Source: Bacteroidota bacterium (lineage in GTDB: Bacteria; Bacteroidota; Bacteroidia; B-17B0; Aurantibacillaceae). From it: a stretch of 64,000 nt of DNA. The stretch spans positions 1 through 64,000 of the forward strand of contig JABDCR010000008.1 of assembly GCA_013288015.1 (NCBI GenBank), written 5' to 3'. Below are positions 44,265-52,784 of this stretch, piece by piece. The translations under genes and the position numbers were made by a program. Positions within the stretch are counted from its first letter, which is position 1, and every line of letters starts with the position of its first letter. The notes beneath the pieces are model-generated. The model saw nothing but the letters and a program-made list of their open reading frames with translations. It did no database searches and was not told the DNA's origin.

Positions 44265-45182
44265 TTATTTTGCGCTAGGCTCCTCTTCAAAGTTTAAGTT
44301 GACGGGTTCGGTTTTATCCTCTTTTCCGGTAGTGGGTACGGTTTTATCAACTATTTCAAATTTTATATTATCGAACCAAATTTGCCCTGTGGTACCCAGC
44401 ATTACACCAAAGGCAATGTTGTTTGCTTTTTCGGGCACATCTAAAACTATCTCGTATTTTTTCCAATCGGTGGTGCCTTTAATGGGACGTTTTTCTTTAC
44501 CATCCATCATGTTATCAAAAGCAAGTGATTGCTTAGAGCCGCTTTGATCGACACGAAACCAAAAGCTTGCCCAATCTACATCTTTTGATTTCATGTAACC
44601 CGACATGCGCACACGTTTGTTTATATACTTATCGGGCGAAAAATTTTGCATTAAGTTGCCAAAGCCAGTAATTCCTTTGTCGATAACTTTAATAGTGGCG
44701 GCATTTTTTCCATCTTGCCCCGAGCCTTTTTCGACACCAATGATATATTTATTTTTATCCTCTTCGGTACCTGCAATAAACCAACCTTCGGGCACTTTAT
44801 GTTGGTCGTACATTTTTTGCAAATCTACTAATGCCTGCCAACGCTTATCAGTATGTAGCGGAGTAAAATCTTTTTCGTTAGTTAAACTATCAACACTCGA
44901 AAAATATCTTCGTTTAACGATACGGTTAAGACAATCAAATGCACTATCGGGTGTGTTAGATTGTGCCCAAGCACAAGCCGCGTGATAACGGTCGGGCAGA
45001 TACCCTTTCCAGCCATTGGTTTTAAATGCGGCTGAGTAAGCTAAAGCGGCATTTTTATAATTTTTTGCCTTGTAAAGCGAATCGGCTTTGTTTATAAAGG
45101 TGTAGTATGCCGGCGGATTAGTTTGTGCAAACAAAAAGTTAGTTGCTATAAGTAAAATTAAAAGAGCTGTTAGTTTTTTCAT
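44265..45182 (-). CDS. Exported TPR protein with C-terminal beta domain
   Basis: This 305-residue protein has a signal peptide (~1-19, NFLFAQ). TPR-like helices (~25-125, ADSLYKAKNYKNAALAYSAAFKTNGWKG ... AWAQSNTPDSAFDCLNRIVKR) are followed by a beta-sandwich domain (~160-285) with RMSGYMKSKDVDWASFWFRVDQ, DWKKYEIVLDVPEKANNIAFGVMLGTTGQIWFDNIKFE, seen C-terminal to helical repeats or regulators in Bacteroidota. Likely periplasmic; function unknown. Confidence 0.75.
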   Translation of the reverse strand: MKKLTALLILLIATNFLFAQTNPPAYYTFINKADSLYKAKNYKNAALAYSAAFKTNGWKGYLPDRYHAACAWAQSNTPDSAFDCLNRIVKRRYFSSVDSLTNEKDFTPLHTDKRWQALVDLQKMYDQHKVPEGWFIAGTEEDKNKYIIGVEKGSGQDGKNAATIKVIDKGITGFGNLMQNFSPDKYINKRVRMSGYMKSKDVDWASFWFRVDQSGSKQSLAFDNMMDGKEKRPIKGTTDWKKYEIVLDVPEKANNIAFGVMLGTTGQIWFDNIKFEIVDKTVPTTGKEDKTEPVNLNFEEEPSAK

Positions 45183-45206
45183 GATGCGGATTTTGCTTAA
45201 GCTAAT

Positions 45207-45956
45207 TTAGTTATTTAATTTTTGTATGCGCCCTACCCTTAGTAATAAAGGAAAATTTACTTTATGAGTTTCGGCTTGCCCCCAGGCTTGTTTTAAATCG
45301 GTATACATTAAATCGATGGGGTTTTGGTTTTTACTTTTTATATAATGCTGCACCGCCGACCAAGTGCTTATGTAACCAAGCAATTGTTCAAAGGTCCAAC
45401 TATATTGATTTTGAAATGCGGGTGTTTTTATTTGCCGGAACGGAAAGGGGATGGTTAAATAATTTTCGTCGATATATTTTCTTTCCTTATCCCAATAGCT
45501 GCCAATGATGTTTTTATAAAAGTTGTTTATGATGGCATCTACAGGTTGGTTGATATTGAGTAAACCATAACCAATAATTACTATAAGCGCATTATTTTTT
45601 GCGGTGCGTGTTACCTCGGCATAAAACCGGTTAAAATTAAACCAATGAACTGCCTGTGCTACAATTACTAAATCGAAAAAATTGTTGGGGAAATTTGTTT
45701 TTTCGGCAGCTTCCAGCGAGTAAAAAATGTTGGGTAGTTTTTTGGCGTTATCTAATTGCGACTGACTAATATCGGTAGCATAAACGTTTTTAAATTGAGC
45801 AGCTAATTTTACAGCTACTTGTCCGTTACCGGTACCGCAATCCCAACAGTTGTCGAAATTTGTTTGCAGGGTTTTTAAGTACTCGAAAAAAGTATCGGGA
45901 TAAGTTGGGCGGTATTTTGCATAATTAGCCGAGCGTGCCGAGAAATTATCTTTCAT
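45207..45956 (-). CDS. Class I SAM-dependent methyltransferase
   Basis: This 249-residue protein has SAM-binding motif I CWDCGTGNGQVAVKLA (~38-53), motif II YATDISQSQLDNA (~59-71) and a following VIVAQAVHWFNFNRFYAEV segment (~97-115), characteristic of Methyltransf_11 proteins. The N terminus FSARSANYAKYRPTYPD is usual for this group (trans-aconitate methyltransferase-like). Substrate unknown. It stands alone between the TPR gene and the hairpin repeat. Confidence 0.9.
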   Translation of the reverse strand: MKDNFSARSANYAKYRPTYPDTFFEYLKTLQTNFDNCWDCGTGNGQVAVKLAAQFKNVYATDISQSQLDNAKKLPNIFYSLEAAEKTNFPNNFFDLVIVAQAVHWFNFNRFYAEVTRTAKNNALIVIIGYGLLNINQPVDAIINNFYKNIIGSYWDKERKYIDENYLTIPFPFRQIKTPAFQNQYSWTFEQLLGYISTWSAVQHYIKSKNQNPIDLMYTDLKQAWGQAETHKVNFPLLLRVGRIQKLNN

Positions 45957-46020
45957 TGAAATAAGCTTTAGGGTTTTGCTTAATTTTATTTAAAGATAGT
46001 AAAATTGTTTTTTGTTTGTA

Positions 46021-46201
46021 GTAGGGATTGAAACGAAAACTCGCAGTTTGCAAATAAAGATTTCTCAGTCGTGCCTTCTTCGAAATGACAAACGCGAATA
46101 AATGCGTTAGGGATTGCAACGAAAAGCTTTTTGCTGTAATCAGTAAAAACTTGCAGTGTAAAGCCCGACGGCGCGTGTTTACAAAGCGCCGGAACGTCCT
46201 G
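46021..46201 (+). repeat. Dispersed hairpin repeat, copy B, with nested stem-loop element
   Basis: It is a composite repeat. GATTTCTCAGTCGTGCC...GAAATGAC (46059-46089, small inverted repeat ATTTC/GAAAT) precedes GCGTTAGGGATTGCAACG and the main hairpin CGGCGC (46169) / GCGCCG (46186). About 85 bp are nearly identical to copy D at 55.6 kb. It ends 7 bp before the moaA stop codon, so it would lie in the moaA 3' UTR. This explains most of the 252-bp gap. Confidence 0.8.
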
Positions 46202-46208
46202 ACTATTA

Positions 46209-47180
46209 TTAGCCGCCGATTTTTATCATGCTGCGGTTCTCGATATTTTCAAAATCGAAACGACCACCAAGGGCTTCTTTTTTATCGGCAAGGCAAGAGA
46301 GAATTAGAGGTTCGATATTTTGTTGCTTACGAAAAGCAGCAAGTATATCGGTTTCGGTTTGAGAGAATAAACAGTTTTTCATTTTACCATCTGCCATTAA
46401 GCGCAAGCGGTTGCAAGTGCCGCAAAAAGGCTCGGTAACGGTGGTTATAAAACCAAAAGTACCCAGGTGATTTGTGGCGCGGTATTTTTTTGCGGTATCG
46501 GATGGCTCGTCGGCAATTTTTTGGAAGTTGTATTGCGTTGCAATAACATCTAACATTTGTTGGTAGGAAAAAACTTTATCGCGTAGCCAAGCGTTACCTT
46601 CAAAGGGCATAAATTCGATAAAGCGAATATCGAGCGGAAAATCTTTTGTCCAGTTAATAAAATTTAGGATGGCGTGCTCGTTTACTCCTTTTATTACCAC
46701 CATGTTTACTTTTACCTTAAACTGATTGGTGAGCAACAAATTTATGTTGGAGATTATTTTTTGAAAATCGCCACGCTTGGTGATAGCTTGAAACTCATCG
46801 GCATTAAGGGTATCTAAACTTACGTTTATGGTTTTAATGTTGGCTTGTTTAAAAACATCGATAAACTCATTGACCAAAACAGCGTTGGTAGAAATGCTAA
46901 GCTCTACAGGGAGTTTTGAAAGTTGAAGGATAATTTGTGCGGCATCTTTACGCATAAGAGGCTCGCCACCCGTAAGGCGAATTTTTTTAACGCCCAGTTT
47001 TACAAAGATGCTGGCAATTTCAAAAATTTCATCAACGTGCATTAATTTGGCAGAAGGGGTAACGGCAATTTTTTCGTTGGGCATGCAATAAGCACAACGC
47101 AAGTTGCAGGCATCGGTAAGTGAAATGCGCAGGTAATTGTGTAAGCGCCCGAAGGTGTCGTATAGTTGAGTTGCGGCCAT
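46209..47180 (-). CDS. moaA: GTP 3',8-cyclase MoaA (molybdenum cofactor step 1)
   Basis: This 323-residue radical SAM enzyme converts GTP to 3',8-cyclo-GTP. N-terminal [4Fe-4S] motif CNLRCAYC (Cys25, 29, 32), GGEPL after KIRLT (~70), and the C-terminal second cluster site FCGTCNRLRLMADGKMKNCLFS (~255-280) are intact, and it ends in the conserved GG. It is divergent from the transporter-moeA-moaD-moaE-moaCB operon across 74 bp, so both transcription units probably respond together. Confidence 0.95.
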   Translation of the reverse strand: MAATQLYDTFGRLHNYLRISLTDACNLRCAYCMPNEKIAVTPSAKLMHVDEIFEIASIFVKLGVKKIRLTGGEPLMRKDAAQIILQLSKLPVELSISTNAVLVNEFIDVFKQANIKTINVSLDTLNADEFQAITKRGDFQKIISNINLLLTNQFKVKVNMVVIKGVNEHAILNFINWTKDFPLDIRFIEFMPFEGNAWLRDKVFSYQQMLDVIATQYNFQKIADEPSDTAKKYRATNHLGTFGFITTVTEPFCGTCNRLRLMADGKMKNCLFSQTETDILAAFRKQQNIEPLILSCLADKKEALGGRFDFENIENRSMIKIGG

Positions 47181-47234
47181 GTTGCGTGCTCAAAGTTAAC
47201 ACATATATAGTAGCTGGGGGGCTAAATTATTTTC

Positions 47235-47242
47235 TAAATTTG
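47235..47242 (+). promoter_or_regulatory. -7 box TAAATTTG for the Moco operon
   Basis: It is an exact TAnnTTTG match, 12 bp before the ATG at 47255, in the 74-bp moaA/TSUP divergent region. No riboswitch-like structure was seen in the very short leader. Confidence 0.5.
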
Positions 47243-47254
47243 GTACTTTAAGCG

Positions 47255-47989
47255 ATGGGCGAATTAATTCAGATTTTATTTTTACTTTTTATTGTCGCGT
47301 TTTTTTACTCGACCGTGGGGCATGGTGGTGCCAGTGGTTATATAGCGGTGCTGACTTTGATGGGCATAAGTGCCACGCTGATAAAACCATCGGCTTTGTT
47401 ACTGAATATTTTTGTGGCATCAATTTCGTTTTACCATTATTATAAGCAGGGGCATTTTAAGTGGAGGTTGTTTTACCCGTTCGCCATTTTATCGGTACCG
47501 ATGGCCTATGCAGGCTCGTTTGTGGTGTTAGACCCTACCTGGTACAAACGCATTTTAGGCATTTGCTTGCTAATTGCCATACTTAGAATTGTTGGTGTGT
47601 TTAACAAAAAAGAAAACAGTAAAACAAAACAAGTACCGCTTGTAACAGGACTTTTGATTGGTGCTGCTTTGGGTTTTTTAAGTGGGATGATTGGCATTGG
47701 AGGGGGAATTATTTTGAGCCCGATAATTTTAATTTTTAATTGGGGAAATTTGAAAGAAACATCGGCTGTATCGGCATTGTTTATTGTGGTAAACTCAATT
47801 GCGGGGATGATTGGTTTATTTAAGCAAGGAATTAATTTGCCAAGTGAAGTCTTTTTATGGATAGCCGTTGCCATAGCAGGCGGATTTTTAGGAGCTTATT
47901 GGGGAAGTAAAAAAGCTACCAACGTAACTTTACGAAATGTGTTGGCAGCCGTACTTTTGGTGGCGGCCTTTAAACTTATTTTTATTTAA
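47255..47989 (+). CDS. TSUP-family membrane transporter (TauE/SafE-like)
   Basis: This 244-residue protein has about eight membrane helices and the two-fold TauE/SafE pattern: TVGHGGASGYIAVLTLMGI (~22-40) and LSGMIGIGGGIILSPIIL (~140-157). Family members export sulfite or organosulfonates, or move related small anions. Its stop overlaps the moeA start (TAATG), so it is translationally coupled to Mo cofactor synthesis. Transport of a sulfur or molybdate-like oxyanion is an inference from context only. Confidence 0.85.
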   Translation: MGELIQILFLLFIVAFFYSTVGHGGASGYIAVLTLMGISATLIKPSALLLNIFVASISFYHYYKQGHFKWRLFYPFAILSVPMAYAGSFVVLDPTWYKRILGICLLIAILRIVGVFNKKENSKTKQVPLVTGLLIGAALGFLSGMIGIGGGIILSPIILIFNWGNLKETSAVSALFIVVNSIAGMIGLFKQGINLPSEVFLWIAVAIAGGFLGAYWGSKKATNVTLRNVLAAVLLVAAFKLIFI

Positions 47990-49173
47990 TGATTAGCGTA
48001 GGAGAAGCAAAAACAATTTTGATGCAAGAGGTTATTGCATATCCAAAAAAAACTAAAGTGCAGCTTGCTGATGGCTTGGGTTGTATGTTGGCAGATGATG
48101 TTTTTGCTCCCTTGGATTTGCCGCCCTTTAATCAGTCTAACGTAGATGGATATGCGGTACGACATTTAGAAAATAAAATCTGGAAAGTTATTGGAGAAGT
48201 AAAAGCAGGAGATAATGCTGAAATTGAATTGCAAAAAGGAGAAGCTGTGAGAATTTTTACCGGAGCGATGGTGCCCGCAGGAAGCGATTGCGTTATTATG
48301 CAAGAGCGAATAACAAGAGATGGAGCTAACATAAAATTTACAGAAGCTGAATTAAAGCAAGGAGAGCATATACGAAAGGCAGGTGCGCAAATAAAAAAAG
48401 GAGCATTAGCCCTGCCGCAAGGAACGTTTATTAACCCAGCTATACTTGGTTTTTTAAGTGGATTAGGCTTAGCTGAAGTAATTGTTTATGCAAAACCAAA
48501 AATTACCTTGATTGTTACGGGTAACGAATTGCAAACGGTGGGGAGTGATTTGGAAGTGGGAAAGGTTTATGAATCTAACTCGTTTGCTTTGCAAGGCGCT
48601 TTGCAAATGATGGGATTGAAAGTTGATGCCTTACATTTTGTAAAAGATGAAAAAGAAAAATTGAATGCTTGTGTGGCGAAGGCAATTTTAGATACTGATT
48701 TGTTACTGATATCGGGAGGGATATCGGTTGGCGATTATGATTTTGTGAAAGAGGTGTTGGATGAAAACAAAACAGAAACCCTATTTTATAAAGTAGCGCA
48801 AAAACCGGGTAAGCCTTTATACTTCGGCAAAAACGCAACCTGTTTTGTGTTTGGATTGCCGGGTAACCCCGCATCGGCATTAACTTGTTTTTACGAATAT
48901 GTTTATACCACACTGCGAATTATGCAAGGGAAGGAAAGTATATTTTTGAATTCGGCAGAATTGCCGACATTAAAAAACATTACAAAGAAAAAAGGTTTGG
49001 CACATTTTTTAAAAGCTGAAATAACACACAGCGGAGTGATGCCCTTGGAGGGACAGGAATCGTTTATTATGAAATCGATGGCGGGTGCCGGGGCTTTTAT
49101 ATATTTACCTACCGATAAAGAAGATGTTGCCGAGGGTGAATTAGTTGAAGTACATGTGTTGCCTAATTTTTAA
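47989..49173 (+). CDS. moeA: Molybdopterin molybdenumtransferase MoeA
   Basis: This 394-residue enzyme inserts molybdate into adenylated molybdopterin. Typical sequences are LPPFNQSNVDGYAVR (~44-58), FTGAMVPAGSDCVIMQE (~89-105), KITLIVTGNEL, LISGGISVGDYDFVKEVL (~238-255) and FGLPGNPASALTCFYEYV (~286-303), followed by the C-terminal beta domain. Length is normal. It overlaps the upstream TSUP gene and precedes moaD by 8 bp. Confidence 0.95.
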   Translation: MISVGEAKTILMQEVIAYPKKTKVQLADGLGCMLADDVFAPLDLPPFNQSNVDGYAVRHLENKIWKVIGEVKAGDNAEIELQKGEAVRIFTGAMVPAGSDCVIMQERITRDGANIKFTEAELKQGEHIRKAGAQIKKGALALPQGTFINPAILGFLSGLGLAEVIVYAKPKITLIVTGNELQTVGSDLEVGKVYESNSFALQGALQMMGLKVDALHFVKDEKEKLNACVAKAILDTDLLLISGGISVGDYDFVKEVLDENKTETLFYKVAQKPGKPLYFGKNATCFVFGLPGNPASALTCFYEYVYTTLRIMQGKESIFLNSAELPTLKNITKKKGLAHFLKAEITHSGVMPLEGQESFIMKSMAGAGAFIYLPTDKEDVAEGELVEVHVLPNF

Positions 49174-49181
49174 ATGAAGAA

Positions 49182-49415
49182 ATGGAAATAAGTGTTTTGT
49201 TTTTTGGGGAGTTGGCAGAAGTTGCAGGAGCAAATAAAATGACTCTGCGCGATATAAAGGATACGCAATCTTTAACAGAGTGGATGGAAGAAAAATATCC
49301 CGCACTAAAAAACAGAACATACAGCGTGGCTGTAAATAAAGAAGTGATTAGCGAAAAAAGAAATTTAAACAATGGGGATGAAGTAGCTTTGCTTCCACCC
49401 TATGCCGGAGGTTAA
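49182..49415 (+). CDS. moaD: Molybdopterin synthase small subunit MoaD
   Basis: This 77-residue ubiquitin-fold sulfur carrier has the C-terminal PPYAGG tail, whose terminal Gly is activated and thiocarboxylated. N-terminal strand ISVLFFGELAEVAGA is typical. It lies between moeA and moaE. No moeB-type activating enzyme is visible in the window, so activation would depend on a gene elsewhere. Confidence 0.95.
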   Translation: MEISVLFFGELAEVAGANKMTLRDIKDTQSLTEWMEEKYPALKNRTYSVAVNKEVISEKRNLNNGDEVALLPPYAGG

Positions 49416-49416
49416 G

Positions 49417-49887
49417 ATGGAAGAGAAAAAACACAAAGTACATAAAGTAATACAACAAGGTGCTATAAGCGGCGAGTTTATTGCTACATCAATAAATAAG
49501 CATAGTAGTAAAACCGGCATTGGTGCACACACTATTTTTTTGGGTCAGGTGCGGAGTGATAAAAAAGATGGTAAAGAAGTTGTTGCAATAGATTATAGCG
49601 CTTACGAGGAAATGGCCGAGAAAGAATTTCATGCCATACGTGAAGAAGCCTTTGCAAAATATAAACTTACCTGCATGCACATACACCATAGCATTGGCTT
49701 GGTTAAGACGGGTGAGATTTCTTTATTTGTTTTTGTATCGGCGGTACACAGAGATGAAGTGTTTATTGCCTGCGCCGATATTGTAACACAAATAAAAGAA
49801 CGCGTGCCCATTTGGGGCAAAGAAATTTTAGATGACGGAACACACCTTTGGAAAGTGAATAACAAATACGTAGATAAAAATGGTTGA
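49417..49887 (+). CDS. moaE: Molybdopterin synthase large subunit MoaE
   Basis: It is 156 residues from the ATG at 49417. An ATG at 49402 inside moaD would add five residues and is the track's choice. Signatures are GAHTIFLGQVRSDKKDGKEV (~28-47), YEEMAEKEF, MHIHHSIGLVKTGEISLFVFVSAVHRDEVF and KERVPIWGKEILDDGTHLW, with the active-site lysines in the last segment. It converts precursor Z (cPMP) to molybdopterin with MoaD. Its end overlaps moaCB by 8 bp. Confidence 0.93.
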   Translation: MEEKKHKVHKVIQQGAISGEFIATSINKHSSKTGIGAHTIFLGQVRSDKKDGKEVVAIDYSAYEEMAEKEFHAIREEAFAKYKLTCMHIHHSIGLVKTGEISLFVFVSAVHRDEVFIACADIVTQIKERVPIWGKEILDDGTHLWKVNNKYVDKNG

Positions 49888-50788
49888 TATAACACATAAA
49901 ACAAATACACTTAGACAGGCAACCGCGCAGGCTATTGTAAAAGTGAGCTCACAAAAAACGATAGATACTATTGTAAATAAAACGGTACCCAAAGGTGATG
50001 TTTTTGAAATAGCAAAAACAGCAGGCTTGTTTGCGGTGAAAAGAACGAGTGATATGATTCCTGATTGCCACCCGCTGCCAATTGAATTTACTGCGGTGCG
50101 TTACGAAATAAAAAACCTGGAAGTGTTTATTGAAATGGAAGTAAAAACCATTTACAAAACCGGTGTAGAGGTTGAGGCCATGCATGGCGTATCGGTAGTG
50201 GCACTTACCATGTACGATATGCTAAAGCCTATTGATAAAGGAATTGAAATAAACGCCATTAAATTGCTGAATAAAAAAGGCGGCAAATCGGATTTGAAAA
50301 TAGATGGGCTTAATTTAAAAGCTGCGGTGTTGGTTGTATCAGATTCTGTTTCGGCAAGAAAGAGCGAAGATTTATCGGGTAAATATATTGTAGAGAAGTT
50401 GAAAGGATTAAATTTTACATCGGTTGATTATTATATCGTACCTGATGAAATAACTGAAATTCAAAGCCAAATTAAAAAATGCTGCGCAGGGGGAATTGAT
50501 TTGATAATCAGTACAGGCGGCACAGGGCTTTCTTTACGCGATGTAACACCCGAGGCTGTAAAACCTTTGTTGGAAAAAGAGATAGCGGGGATTATGGAAA
50601 CATCGAGAAATTATGGACAAGACCGAACGCCCTACGCCATGCTATCGCGGGGACTTGCAGGGTTTATTGGTAAAACTTTGGTGCTGACTTTACCCGGCTC
50701 CGTAAAAGGCGTTACTGAAAGCATGCAGGCTTTATTTCCGCAACTGTTGCATGTGTTTAAAGTTAGAGAGGGTGCAAGGCATGAGTAG
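49880..50788 (+). CDS. moaCB: Bifunctional MoaC-MoaB fusion protein
   Basis: This 302-residue fusion has two domains. The MoaC domain (~1-140, MVDITHKTNTLRQATA, KTAGLFAVKRTSDMIPDCHPLP, EAMHGVSVVALTMYDMLKPIDK) makes cyclic pyranopterin monophosphate from the MoaA product. The MoaB/MogA-like domain (~152-302, AAVLVVSDSVSARKSEDLSG, LIISTGGTGLSLRDVTPEAV, LVLTLPGSVKGVTESM) adenylates molybdopterin. It is the last gene of the Moco operon. Such fusions are common in Bacteroidota. Confidence 0.93.
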   Translation: MVDITHKTNTLRQATAQAIVKVSSQKTIDTIVNKTVPKGDVFEIAKTAGLFAVKRTSDMIPDCHPLPIEFTAVRYEIKNLEVFIEMEVKTIYKTGVEVEAMHGVSVVALTMYDMLKPIDKGIEINAIKLLNKKGGKSDLKIDGLNLKAAVLVVSDSVSARKSEDLSGKYIVEKLKGLNFTSVDYYIVPDEITEIQSQIKKCCAGGIDLIISTGGTGLSLRDVTPEAVKPLLEKEIAGIMETSRNYGQDRTPYAMLSRGLAGFIGKTLVLTLPGSVKGVTESMQALFPQLLHVFKVREGARHE

Positions 50789-50846
50789 TGCCAAGTTGTT
50801 GAGATTGCTTGTTGATGATAATAACAACAAGGGCGGAAGTACTGTT

Positions 50847-52595
50847 TTAAACTGCTGTTTTTATTTCATTTAATTTGTCAACCAAGTCCTTTGGGAATAT
50901 ATTTAATTTTCTTAATGCTTTAAATAAGGTCGAAAAATTAATTAATGTACTTGAAAAAATTTGGTTGTAAACTTCATTAATAATCGTTTTACCACGTCGT
51001 GAGATTAACCATTTTGGATATAACAATACTACTCCATTTGTAAATGTTATTTGCACTCTTTCTGTTTCCTTCAACTGATCAAAGTCAGAGAAATAGTCTT
51101 TCAACTTTGGTTCTATTGCATTAATCATTGTATCAGCAACTAACTGCAAAGTTTCACTTGAAAGTGATTTTAATTTATATTCTTCTCCAATTGTTAATCT
51201 TAGTCCTTCAATTATTGGGTGTTTTTCTTTATCGATTAGAGTAGCATAAACTAAAATAGGATCTGCTAAATAATTTTCTATACTATACCTATCTATTTTG
51301 TAGACACCTTTTGAGACAACATTACCACTATCAGCATCTATAAGTCCTTGTAAAATGTTTACCATTCCAGATTCTTGTAGTTTATTAACCCAATTTTGAA
51401 CAACATCTTTTCCGCCTGAATTATCTTTTGTTGATGCAGGTATAAAAACTAAAGGAATATCTGCATCAATAAGATTTTCAGATCTTAATTGATCATATAC
51501 ATATGAATAAAACTTAACATCATCGTTATCTTCGACGAGAAAATACTTTGTTCCCTCACCAACATACACTAACCCTGCTGTTAATAATGAAACAGAATGA
51601 TTTCTTGACGGAGATTTTCTAATACGAGGAACAAGTCTTGACATTTCATATATTGATTCATCTGGAGCAAGAATAACAGTTGAAGGAGAATGAGTTGTCA
51701 TAATTACTTGAACTCCAAACTTATCCACCAGTACATTTTTTATAACATTTAAGAATTGTTGCGACATGGAAGGATGGAGATGTGCATCAGGTTCATCTAA
51801 TAATAGCAATTTCGGAAATGTTTTTTTTTCTTGAGAGTTATACAGATAGAATACAAGTGCAATTAAAACCCTTTCTCCAGAAGATAAATCATTAAAATCT
51901 ATCGGTTCTTTTAATACTTGATGAGTTAGCACCAATTTAAAACCATCTCTTATGCCATTAGTTGAAGGGTCATTAATATCAAATGGAAGTTTAGATTCTT
52001 TAATAATGTCTCTGAGAACAACCCAAGGTTTTTCTCCAATTTCTTTTTGTATTTCTTCTTTTGGTTTATTTTTTGCCTGTAATTCTATCTCTGATAATCT
52101 ATAGTTATAGAAAATTTCACCGATCTTTTGACTTAGCTGGCTTTCTTGTTCAATTAATATTTCAGGAAAATATTCGTCAAATTCTTCTTTAGTTATCTGA
52201 TTTGGAGATTTACCAATCTTACTTAAAACTTCTTCATATGCTGCATAAATTTTAATTTGACCTTCTATTCCTCCTTGATTTCTATAATTATTCTCATTCT
52301 TAAAATTATTATAATGTTGATCTCTTTCTCGTTGTATCGTTGATAGATTAATATTGGCTGTATTTACAAGTTGCCATTCACCTTTCAAATAAATGACTTC
52401 ATCTTTTTTAATTGTTTGACCAACCATAGAAACTCTTTCGGTTGTTCCGCGTTTATTTATAAGTGTATTATAAATTAAATCTAACAATTGCGATTTTCCT
52501 GTTCCGTTTGGCCCAGTAATTACAACAAAATTAGGGATTTCGAACCAATCAAAATCGGTTATTGATTTATATTTACCTTTAAAATGTATTTCCAT
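50847..52595 (-). CDS. OLD-like ATPase with C-terminal TOPRIM/DUF4435-like domain
   Basis: This 582-residue protein has an AAA/ABC-type ATPase core: Walker A GPNGTGKS (28-35), a signature-like DLSSGERVLIALVFYLY (~240), Walker B LLLLDEPDAHLHP (~265) and His switch MTTHSPS (~300). An inserted helical region (~90-200) may be coiled coil. The C-terminal region (~350-582) has LVEDNDDVKFYSYV, GGKDVVQNWVNKL, GLIDADSGN and YSIENYLADPILVYATL, resembling TOPRIM or DUF4435 nuclease domains with acidic E and DxD residues. OLD-family proteins often act in phage defence. No partner gene is adjacent, and it is isolated between moaCB and a hairpin repeat. Confidence 0.75.
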   Translation of the reverse strand: MEIHFKGKYKSITDFDWFEIPNFVVITGPNGTGKSQLLDLIYNTLINKRGTTERVSMVGQTIKKDEVIYLKGEWQLVNTANINLSTIQRERDQHYNNFKNENNYRNQGGIEGQIKIYAAYEEVLSKIGKSPNQITKEEFDEYFPEILIEQESQLSQKIGEIFYNYRLSEIELQAKNKPKEEIQKEIGEKPWVVLRDIIKESKLPFDINDPSTNGIRDGFKLVLTHQVLKEPIDFNDLSSGERVLIALVFYLYNSQEKKTFPKLLLLDEPDAHLHPSMSQQFLNVIKNVLVDKFGVQVIMTTHSPSTVILAPDESIYEMSRLVPRIRKSPSRNHSVSLLTAGLVYVGEGTKYFLVEDNDDVKFYSYVYDQLRSENLIDADIPLVFIPASTKDNSGGKDVVQNWVNKLQESGMVNILQGLIDADSGNVVSKGVYKIDRYSIENYLADPILVYATLIDKEKHPIIEGLRLTIGEEYKLKSLSSETLQLVADTMINAIEPKLKDYFSDFDQLKETERVQITFTNGVVLLYPKWLISRRGKTIINEVYNQIFSSTLINFSTLFKALRKLNIFPKDLVDKLNEIKTAV

Positions 52596-52680
52596 AGCTT
52601 TAATTATTTGTTTTTAAAATGTTTGTGTATAGGAATTATAAGTGTATTCTATGTAAAGCTAATTTAAATATTTTGTATTT

Positions 52681-52780
52681 GCGTTAGGGATTATAGTGGA
52701 AAGCCCACAGCACGTAATCGGGCGAGGACTTGTAACGGAAAGCCCGACGGCGCGTGTTTACAAAGCGCCGGAACGCCCTG
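52681..52780 (+). repeat. Dispersed hairpin repeat, copy C
   Basis: GCGTTAGGGATTATAGTGG begins it and CGGCGC...GCGCCG forms the central hairpin. AGGG near the start can pair with CCCT at the end. It ends 4 bp before the stop codon of the minus-strand TPR gene, as at copies A and B. Confidence 0.8.
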
Positions 52781-52784
52781 GTAA

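Noticed and set aside
46100-46200. GTTAGGGATTGCAACG segments as CRISPR repeats
   Set aside because: Copies are dispersed by thousands of bases, with no regular spacers and no cas genes. They belong to the hairpin repeat family.
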